Shown here: positions 35,280 through 44,049 of the stretch, piece by piece
How positions within the stretch are numbered: the stretch's first letter is position 1
How the letters are laid out: the number at the start of each line of letters is the position of its first letter
NCBI GenBank assembly: GCA_033855775.1
Contig: JAWVFT010000088.1
Span: 1 to 64,000, forward strand
Source of the DNA: DASVTR01 sp033855775
Lineage (GTDB): Bacteria > Acidobacteriota > Blastocatellia > Pyrinomonadales > Pyrinomonadaceae
DNA length: 64,000 nt
Direction: 5' to 3'
Program-made: the position numbers and the translations under genes
The notes under the pieces: generated by a model
What the model was told of the DNA's origin: nothing
What the model saw: the letters and a program-made list of their open reading frames with translations, nothing else
Database searches by the model: none

Positions 35280-37445
35280 ATGCAGAGCCAATCTCTCAAC
35301 ACACGCGCTCGACTGCTGAAAGCCGTCTGCCTCTGCGCGCTGTTGACCGCGTGCGGCGCGCTCTCTCGTCAAACATCTTTCGCGCAGACGAGCGCGCGGC
35401 CCGTTCTCGTCAGCGACACTAACTCGACGCGCGCTCTCGCGCTCGATGCCTTAGCGCAGACGCGCGAGCCTTTCTCGCTCATCTCTCCGCTGCCCTTCAC
35501 TTCCGACCATCGCACGCGCGTCATGCTCTTCGCCTTGAACCTCGCGTTGCAACCGGGCGAGACGACTTCGGCGGTCACAGCGGAAGCCGAAGACGCGGAG
35601 CATCACGTTTATCCTTTGACGGTCGAACACGTCGGCCCCGTGCCGGAGCAAAGCTGGACGACCGCCGTCGTCGTCAAACTCCACGACGACATGAATGATG
35701 TGGGCGACGTGCTCGTGCGCATCACTTATCACGGCTTGCAGAGCAATCGCGTGCGCGTCGGCATAGGACACACTGGCGGCGGATTGCCGGACGACATCGG
35801 AGCCGTCCCGACGCCCGGCTCAGCCGTTCCGCAATCTCCCGTCAACACGATTCTCGCGGGCAATCTGACGGACGCAGACGTGCGCCAGCTTATCGCGCAA
35901 GCTGTCTCGGCGGCGGTGGCCTTGAACAAAGCCGTCACGGTCGCGGTCACGGATAAGGAAGGCAATGCGCTCGGCGTCTTCCATATGACGAATGCTCCGG
36001 CGAACACAATCATTCGCGGCGGCGGCGGCGGCCCCGCACAGACGCCTGACGCCAACGGCTTTGTGCCGGTCGGGCTCGAAGGCACGCGCCTGCCCTCAAC
36101 GCTCGCGGCCATCTCGAAGGCCGGAACGCCCGCGCTCTTCAGCACGCAGGGCAACGCTTTCAACACTCGCACCGCCAGCTTCATCATTCAGGAACACTTC
36201 CCGCCCGCGGTTGACAATCAAGCTTCGGGGCCGCTCTACGGCGTGCAGTATTCCTCTCTGCCCTGCTCGGACGTGAAGACGCCGGGGCTGCCGCTCGGCC
36301 TGTCTGGCGACGCGGGCAGCATGCCCGTCTACAAGAACGGCCAGCACGCGGGCGGCATCGGCATAGAGGGCGACGGGCTCTACACGATTGACAAAGACCC
36401 CGCGGACTTCGATGTGCCGTTTGAGGAAGCGATAGCCGTCTCGGCTGTGCGCGGCTACGAGACGCCGCAGTTGATACGCGGCGACAACATCCTCGTCAAC
36501 GGGCTTCGCCTGCCCTTCGTCAACGCCGGTCAGGCAATCACCCCGCCGACGATTGCGTTCGGCTCGCTGCCCGGCTCTGTTGACGCGAGCTTTCCCATTC
36601 GCGGAGCGCAGCCGAGCCAGTTCGTTCCGGCCACCGTCGGCGGCATCAACGGAGAAGTCGCGCCCGCGTTCTTCCCCTTCATCGCCAGTTCTCCAACCGG
36701 CCCCAACACGCTCACGGCGAGCGACGTGAACACAATCATCTCGCACGCCGCGCAGCAGTCCAACATCACGCGCGCAGGGATTCGTCAACCGCTCGGCAGC
36801 AACGCGCGCGTCTCCATCACGGTCGTTGACGCAAGCGGCGTTGTGCTCGGCATCTTTCGCACGGTGGACGCGCCCGTCTTCGGCTTCGACGTGTCCGCGC
36901 AGAAAGCGCGGAGCGCGGCCTTCTTCTCGCGACCGGACGCCGCGAGCATCCTGCGCAGTCGCGGCTTCGACTCTTACGTGACGCGCGCCGCCGCGGACGG
37001 CCTCTCGCTCGACGGCTCCGTCGCCCTGACCACGCGCAGCGTCGGCTTCCTTCATCGCCCGCTCTACCCCGACGGCATCAACAACACCGCCGCTGGCCCT
37101 TTCAGCGCGGAGTTTCCGCAATGGAGCGTCTTCAACTTAGGCTTGCAGCTTGATTTGATTAAGACCAACTTACAACTCACGCTGCTCGGCTCTATGCTTC
37201 CCTGCTCAAGCATCCCGAACCTCGCCAACGGCACGCAAATCTTCGCGGGCAGCGTTCCGCTCTACAAAAACGGCGCGCTCTGCGGAGCCATCGGCGTCAG
37301 CGGCGACGGCATAGACCAAGACGACATCATCGCCGCCGCCGGAGCCGTCGGCTACACGCCCGCCCCTGCCATCCGCGCAGACCAGTTCATCATTCGCGGC
37401 ACACGCCTGCCCTTCGTCAAATTCCCGCGCAGCCCGAATCTTTAG
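35280..37445 (+). CDS. Lipoprotein with two GlcG/HbpS-like haem-binding domains
   Basis: About 721 residues starting MQSQSLNTRARLLKAVCLCA. The signal sequence ends in LLTAC, a lipobox. A beta-rich N-terminal region covers about residues 30-180. Two copies of a GlcG/HbpS-like unit follow: ADVRQLIAQAVSAAVALNKA with VTVAVTDKEGNALGVFHMTN, and LTASDVNTIISHAAQQS with VSITVVDASGVVLGIFRTVD. Each ends with a matching segment GSMPVYKNGQHAGGIGIEGD or GSVPLYKNGALCGAIGVSGD, so the protein arose by internal duplication. HbpS members bind haem extracellularly. It is divergent from the barrel-cytochrome pair, hinting at haem sensing or delivery for that locus. No clear ribosome binding site precedes the start. 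Confidence 0.75.
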   Translation: MQSQSLNTRARLLKAVCLCALLTACGALSRQTSFAQTSARPVLVSDTNSTRALALDALAQTREPFSLISPLPFTSDHRTRVMLFALNLALQPGETTSAVTAEAEDAEHHVYPLTVEHVGPVPEQSWTTAVVVKLHDDMNDVGDVLVRITYHGLQSNRVRVGIGHTGGGLPDDIGAVPTPGSAVPQSPVNTILAGNLTDADVRQLIAQAVSAAVALNKAVTVAVTDKEGNALGVFHMTNAPANTIIRGGGGGPAQTPDANGFVPVGLEGTRLPSTLAAISKAGTPALFSTQGNAFNTRTASFIIQEHFPPAVDNQASGPLYGVQYSSLPCSDVKTPGLPLGLSGDAGSMPVYKNGQHAGGIGIEGDGLYTIDKDPADFDVPFEEAIAVSAVRGYETPQLIRGDNILVNGLRLPFVNAGQAITPPTIAFGSLPGSVDASFPIRGAQPSQFVPATVGGINGEVAPAFFPFIASSPTGPNTLTASDVNTIISHAAQQSNITRAGIRQPLGSNARVSITVVDASGVVLGIFRTVDAPVFGFDVSAQKARSAAFFSRPDAASILRSRGFDSYVTRAAADGLSLDGSVALTTRSVGFLHRPLYPDGINNTAAGPFSAEFPQWSVFNLGLQLDLIKTNLQLTLLGSMLPCSSIPNLANGTQIFAGSVPLYKNGALCGAIGVSGDGIDQDDIIAAAGAVGYTPAPAIRADQFIIRGTRLPFVKFPRSPNL

Positions 37446-37531
37446 GAAGTCGTTTTAAAAAGTCAGGTCAGGTTTCGCTTCAGGCGCGGCGAGTTGGCTG
37501 TCTCCGTCGAGAGCTTTTCTACGGCTCGCGG

Positions 37532-39295
37532 TCAGACCTTCAAGCCGCGCTTTTTGAAGATGGCTTTGATTTGAGTGGCGTGGTTTTCCTCTCCCGCCTG
37601 CTTGTGTAGCTCAAGCAGTTGCTTGACGAACATGAGGCCGAAGCCGGAAGTGATTGGGGTGGCAATCCATGTTTTGAAGAGCAGTTTGTCTGTCGCTTCC
37701 TGTCCGAGCAGGGCGCGCAGTTTCCAGAACGCTCCGCCCCAGATTTCTCCTACGTTGTGCTGCTCTGCCGTCTTCGGGTCGTCCGGGTCAACTTCGTTGA
37801 AGCTGCGCTCGTTGTCCAGATTACGCAGGTAAGGATGCGGAAACTGGCCTTCCGCGCCACGCTCTCGAAAGACGGAAACGCTCTTCTCACCGAACAAAGG
37901 ATCGTCCGTGAAACTGCACGGAAAATAATCGGCCAGCGCGGCCTCGATGCTGGCAAGGTTAAGAGAAGGAGAATCCCACGCTTCTTTTTTCACGCTGGTG
38001 AGAGCATGATGCGTGTAAGTGCGTAGAATGACATCCACATCGTCAACCAGCCTTGAACCGATTTGCATAAGACTGTTTTTCATATCGTAATAAGCGTTAT
38101 CCGTGTCCTGCTTGCTGTCAACGCGGACTTTAATCTTGCCCTTCGGTGGATTGAAGCCGATGGTTTGAAAGTATTTTTGATAACTCTCCAGTGTGGAAAC
38201 GATTGATTGTGTTTGCGCGCTTGAGATGTTTGAGGAATCAATGTTGATCTGTTCCTCGATGCTATCAACTTTGGTTTCCAGAGCTTTGAGATTCCGCGCG
38301 ATGGCCGGAATCTTCCCGGCGAGGGCTGTGATTTCAACCAACTGCGCCTCTATCTTTTCGTACCTCTCAAGATAATCTTCGCCCTTATTTTTGAGCGTCG
38401 TGAAAGTCTGCTCGGCCTCCTTCGATTTCTGCTTGACCTCTTTCTGGCCCCGCTCGGTCAGCGCGTCCATCTGCTTGCTGGCTGTCTCGACCGCGCTTGA
38501 AATATCCTTATTGCCCGCGTCAATCGTCTTCGTCAATTCCGCTTTGCCCGTCTCGATTGTCTTGTCGAACTCCTGCCGCGCGTTGGTGGCGAGGGTTCTG
38601 ATGTCGGCGACGGTCTTGATGCCCAATAAGCCGAGCAGCACGCCCAGGACCGCGAGTGGCAGGCCGAGCACGAGGCCGAAAGTCTTGGCCCAATCCATCA
38701 CCTTGACGACGACGGCTTCAGACGTTTCAAGCTCGACCATCTTCTGGTCTTTATACTTTTCATCGAGGACGGCTTGGACGCGCTGCTGGATGTTCGTGTC
38801 GGTCGCGGCATCCTGTCCAGCCGCAATAGGACTGGCCTTTTGCAGCGCGTCGAGTCGCGCGCGTTGCTCCGCCGAGAGCTTGGCTCTGGACTCTTCGACG
38901 GCCTTGATGTTGTCGAGACGAAGCTCCGTCCTGAGCGCGTCGCTCTGCTTGACCTTCGCTTCGACCGCGCCCATGTCAACGGGCATCTTCGCCCGCAACT
39001 CTTCAAGCTCCAATTCCGCCACTTGAAACGCGGCCCTTTTCTTCAAAGTCTGCTTCTGGTATTCGGAGCGGATTGCGGCCAACGTCTTGACCAACTCCGG
39101 CGAGAGCTTTAGCTCGCGTTCATGTTGAAGGATAAAATTGAGGGCGGCGAAATCGTTAAAGGCGTTGCCCGGCGAGATGCTGTCCGCGCTTGCGCTCGCG
39201 GCGGAAGTTTGCGACAGCGCGGAAGCTGCGCCGCCGCAGATTATCGCCAGCGAAAGAAATGCCAGCCAAACTTTTTCCCGAAGCTTTTTCGCCAT
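37532..39295 (-). CDS. Membrane protein with Spy-like N terminus, coiled coil and degenerate gluzincin domain
   Basis: A 587-residue protein. Residues 1-28 are a signal peptide. Residues 45-155 resemble periplasmic CpxP/Spy-like LTxxQ helices (LNFILQHERELKLSPELVKT, KLSAEQRARLDALQK). A membrane segment lies at 205-228 (LVLGLPLAVLGVLLGLLGI), followed by a long coiled coil (235-350). From about 385 the sequence follows the gluzincin peptidase layout: NAYYDMKNSLMQIG, DVDVILRTYTHHAL where HEYxH is expected, EAALADYF (451-458) and HNVGEIWGGAFWKLR. The first zinc His is Arg and the catalytic Glu is Thr, so the domain is probably inactive and may bind peptides. It is a single gene. Confidence 0.65.
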   Translation of the reverse strand: MAKKLREKVWLAFLSLAIICGGAASALSQTSAASASADSISPGNAFNDFAALNFILQHERELKLSPELVKTLAAIRSEYQKQTLKKRAAFQVAELELEELRAKMPVDMGAVEAKVKQSDALRTELRLDNIKAVEESRAKLSAEQRARLDALQKASPIAAGQDAATDTNIQQRVQAVLDEKYKDQKMVELETSEAVVVKVMDWAKTFGLVLGLPLAVLGVLLGLLGIKTVADIRTLATNARQEFDKTIETGKAELTKTIDAGNKDISSAVETASKQMDALTERGQKEVKQKSKEAEQTFTTLKNKGEDYLERYEKIEAQLVEITALAGKIPAIARNLKALETKVDSIEEQINIDSSNISSAQTQSIVSTLESYQKYFQTIGFNPPKGKIKVRVDSKQDTDNAYYDMKNSLMQIGSRLVDDVDVILRTYTHHALTSVKKEAWDSPSLNLASIEAALADYFPCSFTDDPLFGEKSVSVFRERGAEGQFPHPYLRNLDNERSFNEVDPDDPKTAEQHNVGEIWGGAFWKLRALLGQEATDKLLFKTWIATPITSGFGLMFVKQLLELHKQAGEENHATQIKAIFKKRGLKV

Positions 39296-39487
39296 GACAG
39301 TCGCTCCAACCTTGAAGAGTGATGGGCCGAACTGTTCCGCACGATTCCGGGCCTGCCGAAGTTGCTTTAAGATGTCCGCCCAAGCTCAAAAGCCGGCCAA
39401 GCTCAAAAGCTGGCGTGGCTCGCTCTCCAAATATTAATGACAAACGGAGCGAAGCGTTTCAGTTTTTAACTTTCGCCCTTCGCTTTC

Positions 39488-40207
39488 TCACTGCTCAAGG
39501 CTTGAACGCAGCGAGGCGATGGCGGGATTGCTCGGATTGACGGCCGTCAAGCGATCCAAGGCATCGCGGGCGGTCGCTTTGTCGCCCTTGCGGGCGGCGG
39601 CGGCGGCAAGATTCTGCAAGGTCTTTTCGTGATAGGGATTGATGGCGAGAGCTTTGCGATACTCCGTGATGGCGCGGTCGTAGTCGGGCGGCTGGCGTTG
39701 AAAGTATGTGTTGCCGAGGTCTGTCTGCACGTTGATGTCGTCGGGCTTTTGTTGCAGCGAGCGCTCGTAGAACCTGGCGGCCTCCGCATAATCGCCGAGG
39801 TCATACTTCGTGTCGCCCATCGCCGTCAGGGTGTCCGTGTCCGTCGGCTTCAGCTTGAGCGCGCGTTCCAGATAGACGACGGCGCGGTCGTAAGCTTCGG
39901 CTTGATAGAAGGTGGCGGCGGCGGTCATCTGCGCTTCAAAGTCGCGCGGGTTGCGGTCGGCGGCGTCCATCGCGTCCTGCACCTGCGGCGAAGAGGCCGC
40001 GCCGCCGCTGCGGTCGTTCGCGTTGCCGACGCTCGGATGTCCCGGCGGAAGCTGTCCCGTTTGCTGTTGCGGGTCGAGCGGCCCCGCCGTAGCGGGCGCG
40101 CTGCCGCTCGTGGCCGGACGCGCCACCCATCCGGCGTTCGCAATGAAGAAGCCGAGCACAAAGCCCAGGACGACGCCAATGACACAAAGGAAAATATTTC
40201 TCGTCAT
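39488..40207 (-). CDS. Membrane-anchored TPR protein
   Basis: A 239-residue protein. Residues 5-27 (IFLCVIGVVLGFVLGFFIAN) form an N-terminal anchor. A Pro/Gly/Gln-rich linker (28-80) leads to four or five TPR units: AMDAADRNPRDFEAQMTAAA, YDRAVVYLERALKLKPTDTD, DYAEAARFYERSLQQKPDDI, PDYDRAITEYRKALAINPYH and DKATARDALDRLTAVNPSNP. The shape resembles the TPR part of CcmH/NrfG proteins that present apocytochrome c for haem ligation. It stands divergent to resB-ccsA, supporting but not proving such a role. Confidence 0.8.
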   Translation of the reverse strand: MTRNIFLCVIGVVLGFVLGFFIANAGWVARPATSGSAPATAGPLDPQQQTGQLPPGHPSVGNANDRSGGAASSPQVQDAMDAADRNPRDFEAQMTAAATFYQAEAYDRAVVYLERALKLKPTDTDTLTAMGDTKYDLGDYAEAARFYERSLQQKPDDINVQTDLGNTYFQRQPPDYDRAITEYRKALAINPYHEKTLQNLAAAAARKGDKATARDALDRLTAVNPSNPAIASLRSSLEQ

Positions 40208-40579
40208 ATCAAGCCTGAATGTATTTATCGGGGCAGCCCGTGTCTCTTTATTAATTCGGACAGCACGCGCGAGCGCGCCGCTTTCTGCTTTGAATCGTTA
40301 ATCTCAACCGGCGCGTTTCGAAGATAATAACATACGCGAGGCCGCGCCCGCGCTGTCGCTTCTTCGTTGCCGGTGGCCGTGCGACTCGGCTCGCGAGACG
40401 CGCTGCGACTGACGCCGCGCGCGCGCAAGTTTCGGCGGCGCGATTAAGGTTGATAGCGCGCGTCATCATCGGTTATGATGCTGCGCATCAAAAGGTGTTC
40501 ACGGTTGTTCCTCTTTGGGCGTATAATTTTATTTCGGTAATCTTGCTCCATTCCTTTTTCCGTTCAACAGAATAAAGCT
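40208..40579 (+). promoter_or_regulatory. Divergent gap upstream of resB with a TATAAT box
   Basis: A 372-base gap between the TPR gene and resB. A consensus -10, TATAAT, lies at 40522-40527; the best -35 is a weak TTCACG at 40498-40503 (18-base spacing). Transcription would start about 45 bases before ATG 40580. GATGC-TGC-GCATC near 40480 is a short palindrome. Nothing else is recognised in the gap. Confidence 0.4.
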
Positions 40580-42118
40580 ATGTCTGCTCTTGAAGAGACC
40601 AAAACCAGCGTTGGCGTCAAGCCAACCGTCAAGGCCACGGCGGCGACCGTTCCCCCGCTGACGCGCGCTCTCAACTTTCTAAGCGCCGTGCGCTTCGGCG
40701 TCACGCTGCTCGTGCTGTTGGCTGCCGCCTGCATGGTCGGGATGCTCATCATGCAGCAGAACGTCGAAGGCTTTGACAAGTATTACGCCGCGCTCTCGCC
40801 ATCGCAGCAATTGCTCGGCAGCAAGCTCGGCCTCTTCGACATTTATCACATCTGGTATTTTAATCTCATCCTGCTCGTCCTTTCGCTCAACATCGTGCTC
40901 GCTTCGATAGACCGCTTTCCGAAGGCCTGGACGTTCGTGGCGCGGCCCAAGCTCGACGCCTCCGCGCGCTGGCTTCAGGGCCAGCCCGCCAACGCGACGC
41001 TAAAGCTCAAAGGCGAAAGCCAGCCGGAGATTGCCGAACGTCTTGTCGTCGCCGCAAAGAGCGTCGGGATGAAGACGCGGACGACCGAGAAGAACGGTCG
41101 CACGTTCGTCTTCGCCGAGAAGAATGTTTGGAATCGCCTCGGAGCCTACGCCGTCCATGTCGCCCTGCTGACCATCTTCACGGGCGGCTTTCTGACTTCG
41201 CACTTCGGGCGCACTGGACAGATGTGGCTCAAGCCCGGCATGACCTCAAACGAGATGATGGAGACGGTCTTCGTTCTTGACCAGCCGGACCGCGTGACGC
41301 TCTCGCTGCCCTTCGACATCGTGTGCACGGACATCCAGCAGAAGCTCATCGAGAAGAACGGCCCGATTACTTCCAGCAACACGATTGACTGGTCAACCAC
41401 CTTCAAGATTCGTGACGAGTACGGCGAGCGCGAAGCGGTCGTGCATTTGAACGCGCCCTACGATTATCGCGGCTATCGTTTCTTTCAAGAGAGCTTCGCC
41501 GCCATCGGGCGCGCGCGCTCAATCAACGTGCGGCTAACTCCGCAGGGCGGCGCGGCAGCAGGCGCAGCAGCGGCCCCGCAAGAGGTCAAGATAGCGCGCG
41601 ACGGCAAAGCCGAACTCGCGGACGGCACGGTCATACAGTTTGCGGCTTTCGCCGCCGACTTCAAGCTCGGGTCGGCGCCGGACGAAGGCGAGTCGGCTGA
41701 CTACAACAACCCTGCCGCGTCGCTCGTCGTGACGCGCCCCGGAGAGCAGCCGCAGCGCGCCATCGCCTTCACGCCCGCGATGGCCGAGAAAGCCCCGATT
41801 GCCAAGCAACCTGTCGCTGGCTACACCTATCTACTGGTGGACTTCGAGAAGGTGCCGGAGATGCACGCGCTCTCCATCCAACGCGACCCCGGCGCGCGCG
41901 TCGTCTACATCGGCTTCGGGCTGCTGGCCTTGACGCTCGTCAGCGTCTTCTTCTTCTCGCACCAGCGCATCTGGATGCTGGTCGAAGAAGCCAAGGGCAA
42001 AACTTACGAGGTGGTCATGGGCGGCAACACCAACCGCAACCGCTTGGCTTTCGAGGAACGTTTCAAAAAGCTGACGGCTGCCATTAGCGGGAAACCGCAA
42101 GAGGTTAAGCAATCATGA
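40580..42118 (+). CDS. resB: Cytochrome c biogenesis protein ResB
   Basis: A 512-residue membrane protein. It starts with a cytoplasmic N terminus, then paired membrane segments (RFGVTLLVLLAAACMVGMLI and WYFNLILLVLSLNIVLASID), a third near YAVHVALLTIFTGGFLTSHF, a large periplasmic domain, and a last segment VVYIGFGLLALTLVSVFFFS. The ResB signature is seen in the first pair and in PYDYRGYRFFQESFAAIG. With CcsA it forms the system II haem lyase, which moves haem across the membrane and attaches it to CxxCH motifs. The stop overlaps the ccsA start (ATGA). Confidence 0.92.
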   Translation: MSALEETKTSVGVKPTVKATAATVPPLTRALNFLSAVRFGVTLLVLLAAACMVGMLIMQQNVEGFDKYYAALSPSQQLLGSKLGLFDIYHIWYFNLILLVLSLNIVLASIDRFPKAWTFVARPKLDASARWLQGQPANATLKLKGESQPEIAERLVVAAKSVGMKTRTTEKNGRTFVFAEKNVWNRLGAYAVHVALLTIFTGGFLTSHFGRTGQMWLKPGMTSNEMMETVFVLDQPDRVTLSLPFDIVCTDIQQKLIEKNGPITSSNTIDWSTTFKIRDEYGEREAVVHLNAPYDYRGYRFFQESFAAIGRARSINVRLTPQGGAAAGAAAAPQEVKIARDGKAELADGTVIQFAAFAADFKLGSAPDEGESADYNNPAASLVVTRPGEQPQRAIAFTPAMAEKAPIAKQPVAGYTYLLVDFEKVPEMHALSIQRDPGARVVYIGFGLLALTLVSVFFFSHQRIWMLVEEAKGKTYEVVMGGNTNRNRLAFEERFKKLTAAISGKPQEVKQS

Positions 42119-43728
42119 GTGAAGCGCTAAAACAACCTGCCGTTATTGCCGGGCCTGAGTTTCGATTCAAAAATTCCCCGCTCTACTCTTACCTGCCGGC
42201 TATCTTAGTCATCGTCGGCTCCGTGCTGATGGTCTTGCTCAGAATCCGCGCGGGCGGCGAGCACTTCATCTCCGACGGGGCGTTGATGATGCTGGCCCTT
42301 GCCTCTTACCTGACCGCCGCCGTCTTTCATCTGCTCAATCTCTACGCGCCGTCGAATCTGGCGCAGCGTTTGGGACTGTGGACGGCGACCGCCGGAGTCT
42401 TCTTCAATCTCTCAAGTTGGGGCGTGCGCTGGATTGAAGCCCACGACCGCGAGTTGCGAACGCTGCTCGCCAGCGGCTACGGGCCGGAGCAGATGCCATG
42501 GTTCTTCCGCTACATCCCGTTCTCGAATCTATACGATTTGTCTCTGGCCTTCGCCTTCGGGGCAGGCATCACGACCTTGCTCATCGCGCACCGCAAGAAC
42601 TTCCGCTTCCTCGGCGCGCTCTCGCTGCCGCTGGCGGCCATCATCCTGCTTTTGGCGCGCTTCATCGGCGGCGACTTCATCAACTTGCAGCCCGTGCTCG
42701 ATTCCTACTGGCGACCGATTCACGTCGGCATCGCGTCGCTCTCTTACGGCGTCGCGCTCGTCACGTTTGCCGTCGCCGTCATGTATCTCTTGAAGGACGG
42801 CGTGAAGACGGAAGCGATGGCCGTCTGGGCGAGCATCTTCGCCATCGCGGTCTTCGCCACCATCAGCAAGTTCTCTGTCTTCGCGCCCGCGACCTTCGGA
42901 ACCTACACGGCCTCGACCTTCTTCGGCGATTCGAGAATGGCGATGGGCTTGCGCGCCAACATTCCCTTCGTTGGCTGGTTTCTGGTCGTCGCCGGACTCG
43001 CGCTCGTCGGCGTCATCGTCGCGTTCATGCGTTATCTGAAGGACAACGACGAGACGGCGCGCGCTTGGGGACATCGCCTGCTCTGGACTTCGCTCGCGGC
43101 GCAAGGCGCGGCTATCGTCGCGCTCGTCTGGCAGGTGAAGACGATGAGAGCGATTGTCTCGCAGCTTGACCCGCGACAGTACGAGCGGTTCAGCGTGTGG
43201 ATGATGCAGCAGGACAAGATGAGCCCGGAGCAGATTGCGCAATATAGCTCAACGGAGTTGCATCAGATGGCCGAGCAATGGATTCGGCAAAACGGCTCGA
43301 TGCTCAAGCTGAGCCTCAACGCCAATCCGGTCGAACTCGCGGCTCTCATCACGGCCTTTGCCGCGACGCTCTTCGTCGTCATCTTCAGCTTCCGCACGGA
43401 ACGATTGCGCGCCGCCATGCCGCCCGCCGAAAAGCTCGACAGCCTGCTCTACAAACTGGCGGGCGTCGTCTTCGCGGGCCTCGCGCTGCTGCTCATGACG
43501 GGAGCGATTTGGGCCAACGAATCGTGGGGCAGATATTGGGGATGGGACTCGAAAGAGACGGGCGCGTTCGTCGCTTGGCTGACCTACGCGGCCTTCCTGC
43601 ATTCAAGGATTGCGCGCGGTTGGTCTGGCCGTCGCTCGGCCTACTTCGCCGTCGTCGCCTTCCTGCTCGTCATTTTCACATACCTCGGCGTCAGCTATCT
43701 CTTGCCCGGACTCCACTCCTACGCCTGA
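42115..43728 (+). CDS. ccsA: Cytochrome c biogenesis protein CcsA/ResC
   Basis: A 537-residue polytopic protein, overlapping resB by 4 bases. Several membrane segments are visible (for example PAILVIVGSVLMVLLRI, RPIHVGIASLSYGVALVTFA and AGVVFAGLALLLMTGAIWAN). The haem-handling signature follows as WGRYWGWDSKETGAFVAWLT, the WWD-type motif. Conserved histidines that ligate haem are expected in HVGIASL and in the region FLHSRIARGW. It is longer than the typical 300-400 residues because of an insertion at about residues 310-440. It provides haem for the multiheme cytochromes downstream. A terminator follows. Confidence 0.92.
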   Translation: MSEALKQPAVIAGPEFRFKNSPLYSYLPAILVIVGSVLMVLLRIRAGGEHFISDGALMMLALASYLTAAVFHLLNLYAPSNLAQRLGLWTATAGVFFNLSSWGVRWIEAHDRELRTLLASGYGPEQMPWFFRYIPFSNLYDLSLAFAFGAGITTLLIAHRKNFRFLGALSLPLAAIILLLARFIGGDFINLQPVLDSYWRPIHVGIASLSYGVALVTFAVAVMYLLKDGVKTEAMAVWASIFAIAVFATISKFSVFAPATFGTYTASTFFGDSRMAMGLRANIPFVGWFLVVAGLALVGVIVAFMRYLKDNDETARAWGHRLLWTSLAAQGAAIVALVWQVKTMRAIVSQLDPRQYERFSVWMMQQDKMSPEQIAQYSSTELHQMAEQWIRQNGSMLKLSLNANPVELAALITAFAATLFVVIFSFRTERLRAAMPPAEKLDSLLYKLAGVVFAGLALLLMTGAIWANESWGRYWGWDSKETGAFVAWLTYAAFLHSRIARGWSGRRSAYFAVVAFLLVIFTYLGVSYLLPGLHSYA

Positions 43729-43752
43729 GATTCAAACGCTTCTCAACACGCC

Positions 43753-43794
43753 ACGGCCCGCGCTTGACTGCTTCGACAGTCGGGCGCGGGCCGT
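43753..43794 (+). terminator. Terminator after ccsA
   Basis: ACGGCCCGCGC pairs perfectly with GCGCGGGCCGT (11 bp, 20-base loop), then TTCAACTTT. It suggests resB-ccsA forms one transcript, separate from the cytochrome genes that follow. The rest of the gap 43729-44049 has no recognised gene. Confidence 0.65.
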
Positions 43795-44049
43795 TCAACT
43801 TTCGCGCCTCCGTTGCCCTTCAAAAATAAAGCTTGTAAGAGACTCGCAAAGCTTGATAAGGTGTCCATCAACTTTTCATTCAAAGGGTCTTGAGAAGCTA
43901 CTCGGCGTTTTTGTGGCGGAGCAGCAGCAGCAATAGCAGCGGCGACGACGGGTTGGCTATCGTCCACGGTCTTGAGCTTCGCTCAGCACAGTTTTCATCA
44001 ACGCTTTGAGTTTCCCGCTCGGCTCAGACGGCCAAGCCCACGGACGGTG

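Noticed and set aside
36096..37121. 341-codon minus-strand ORF opposite the HbpS-like gene
   Set aside because: Antisense reading of a real gene, Arg/Glu/Ala-rich, no domain.
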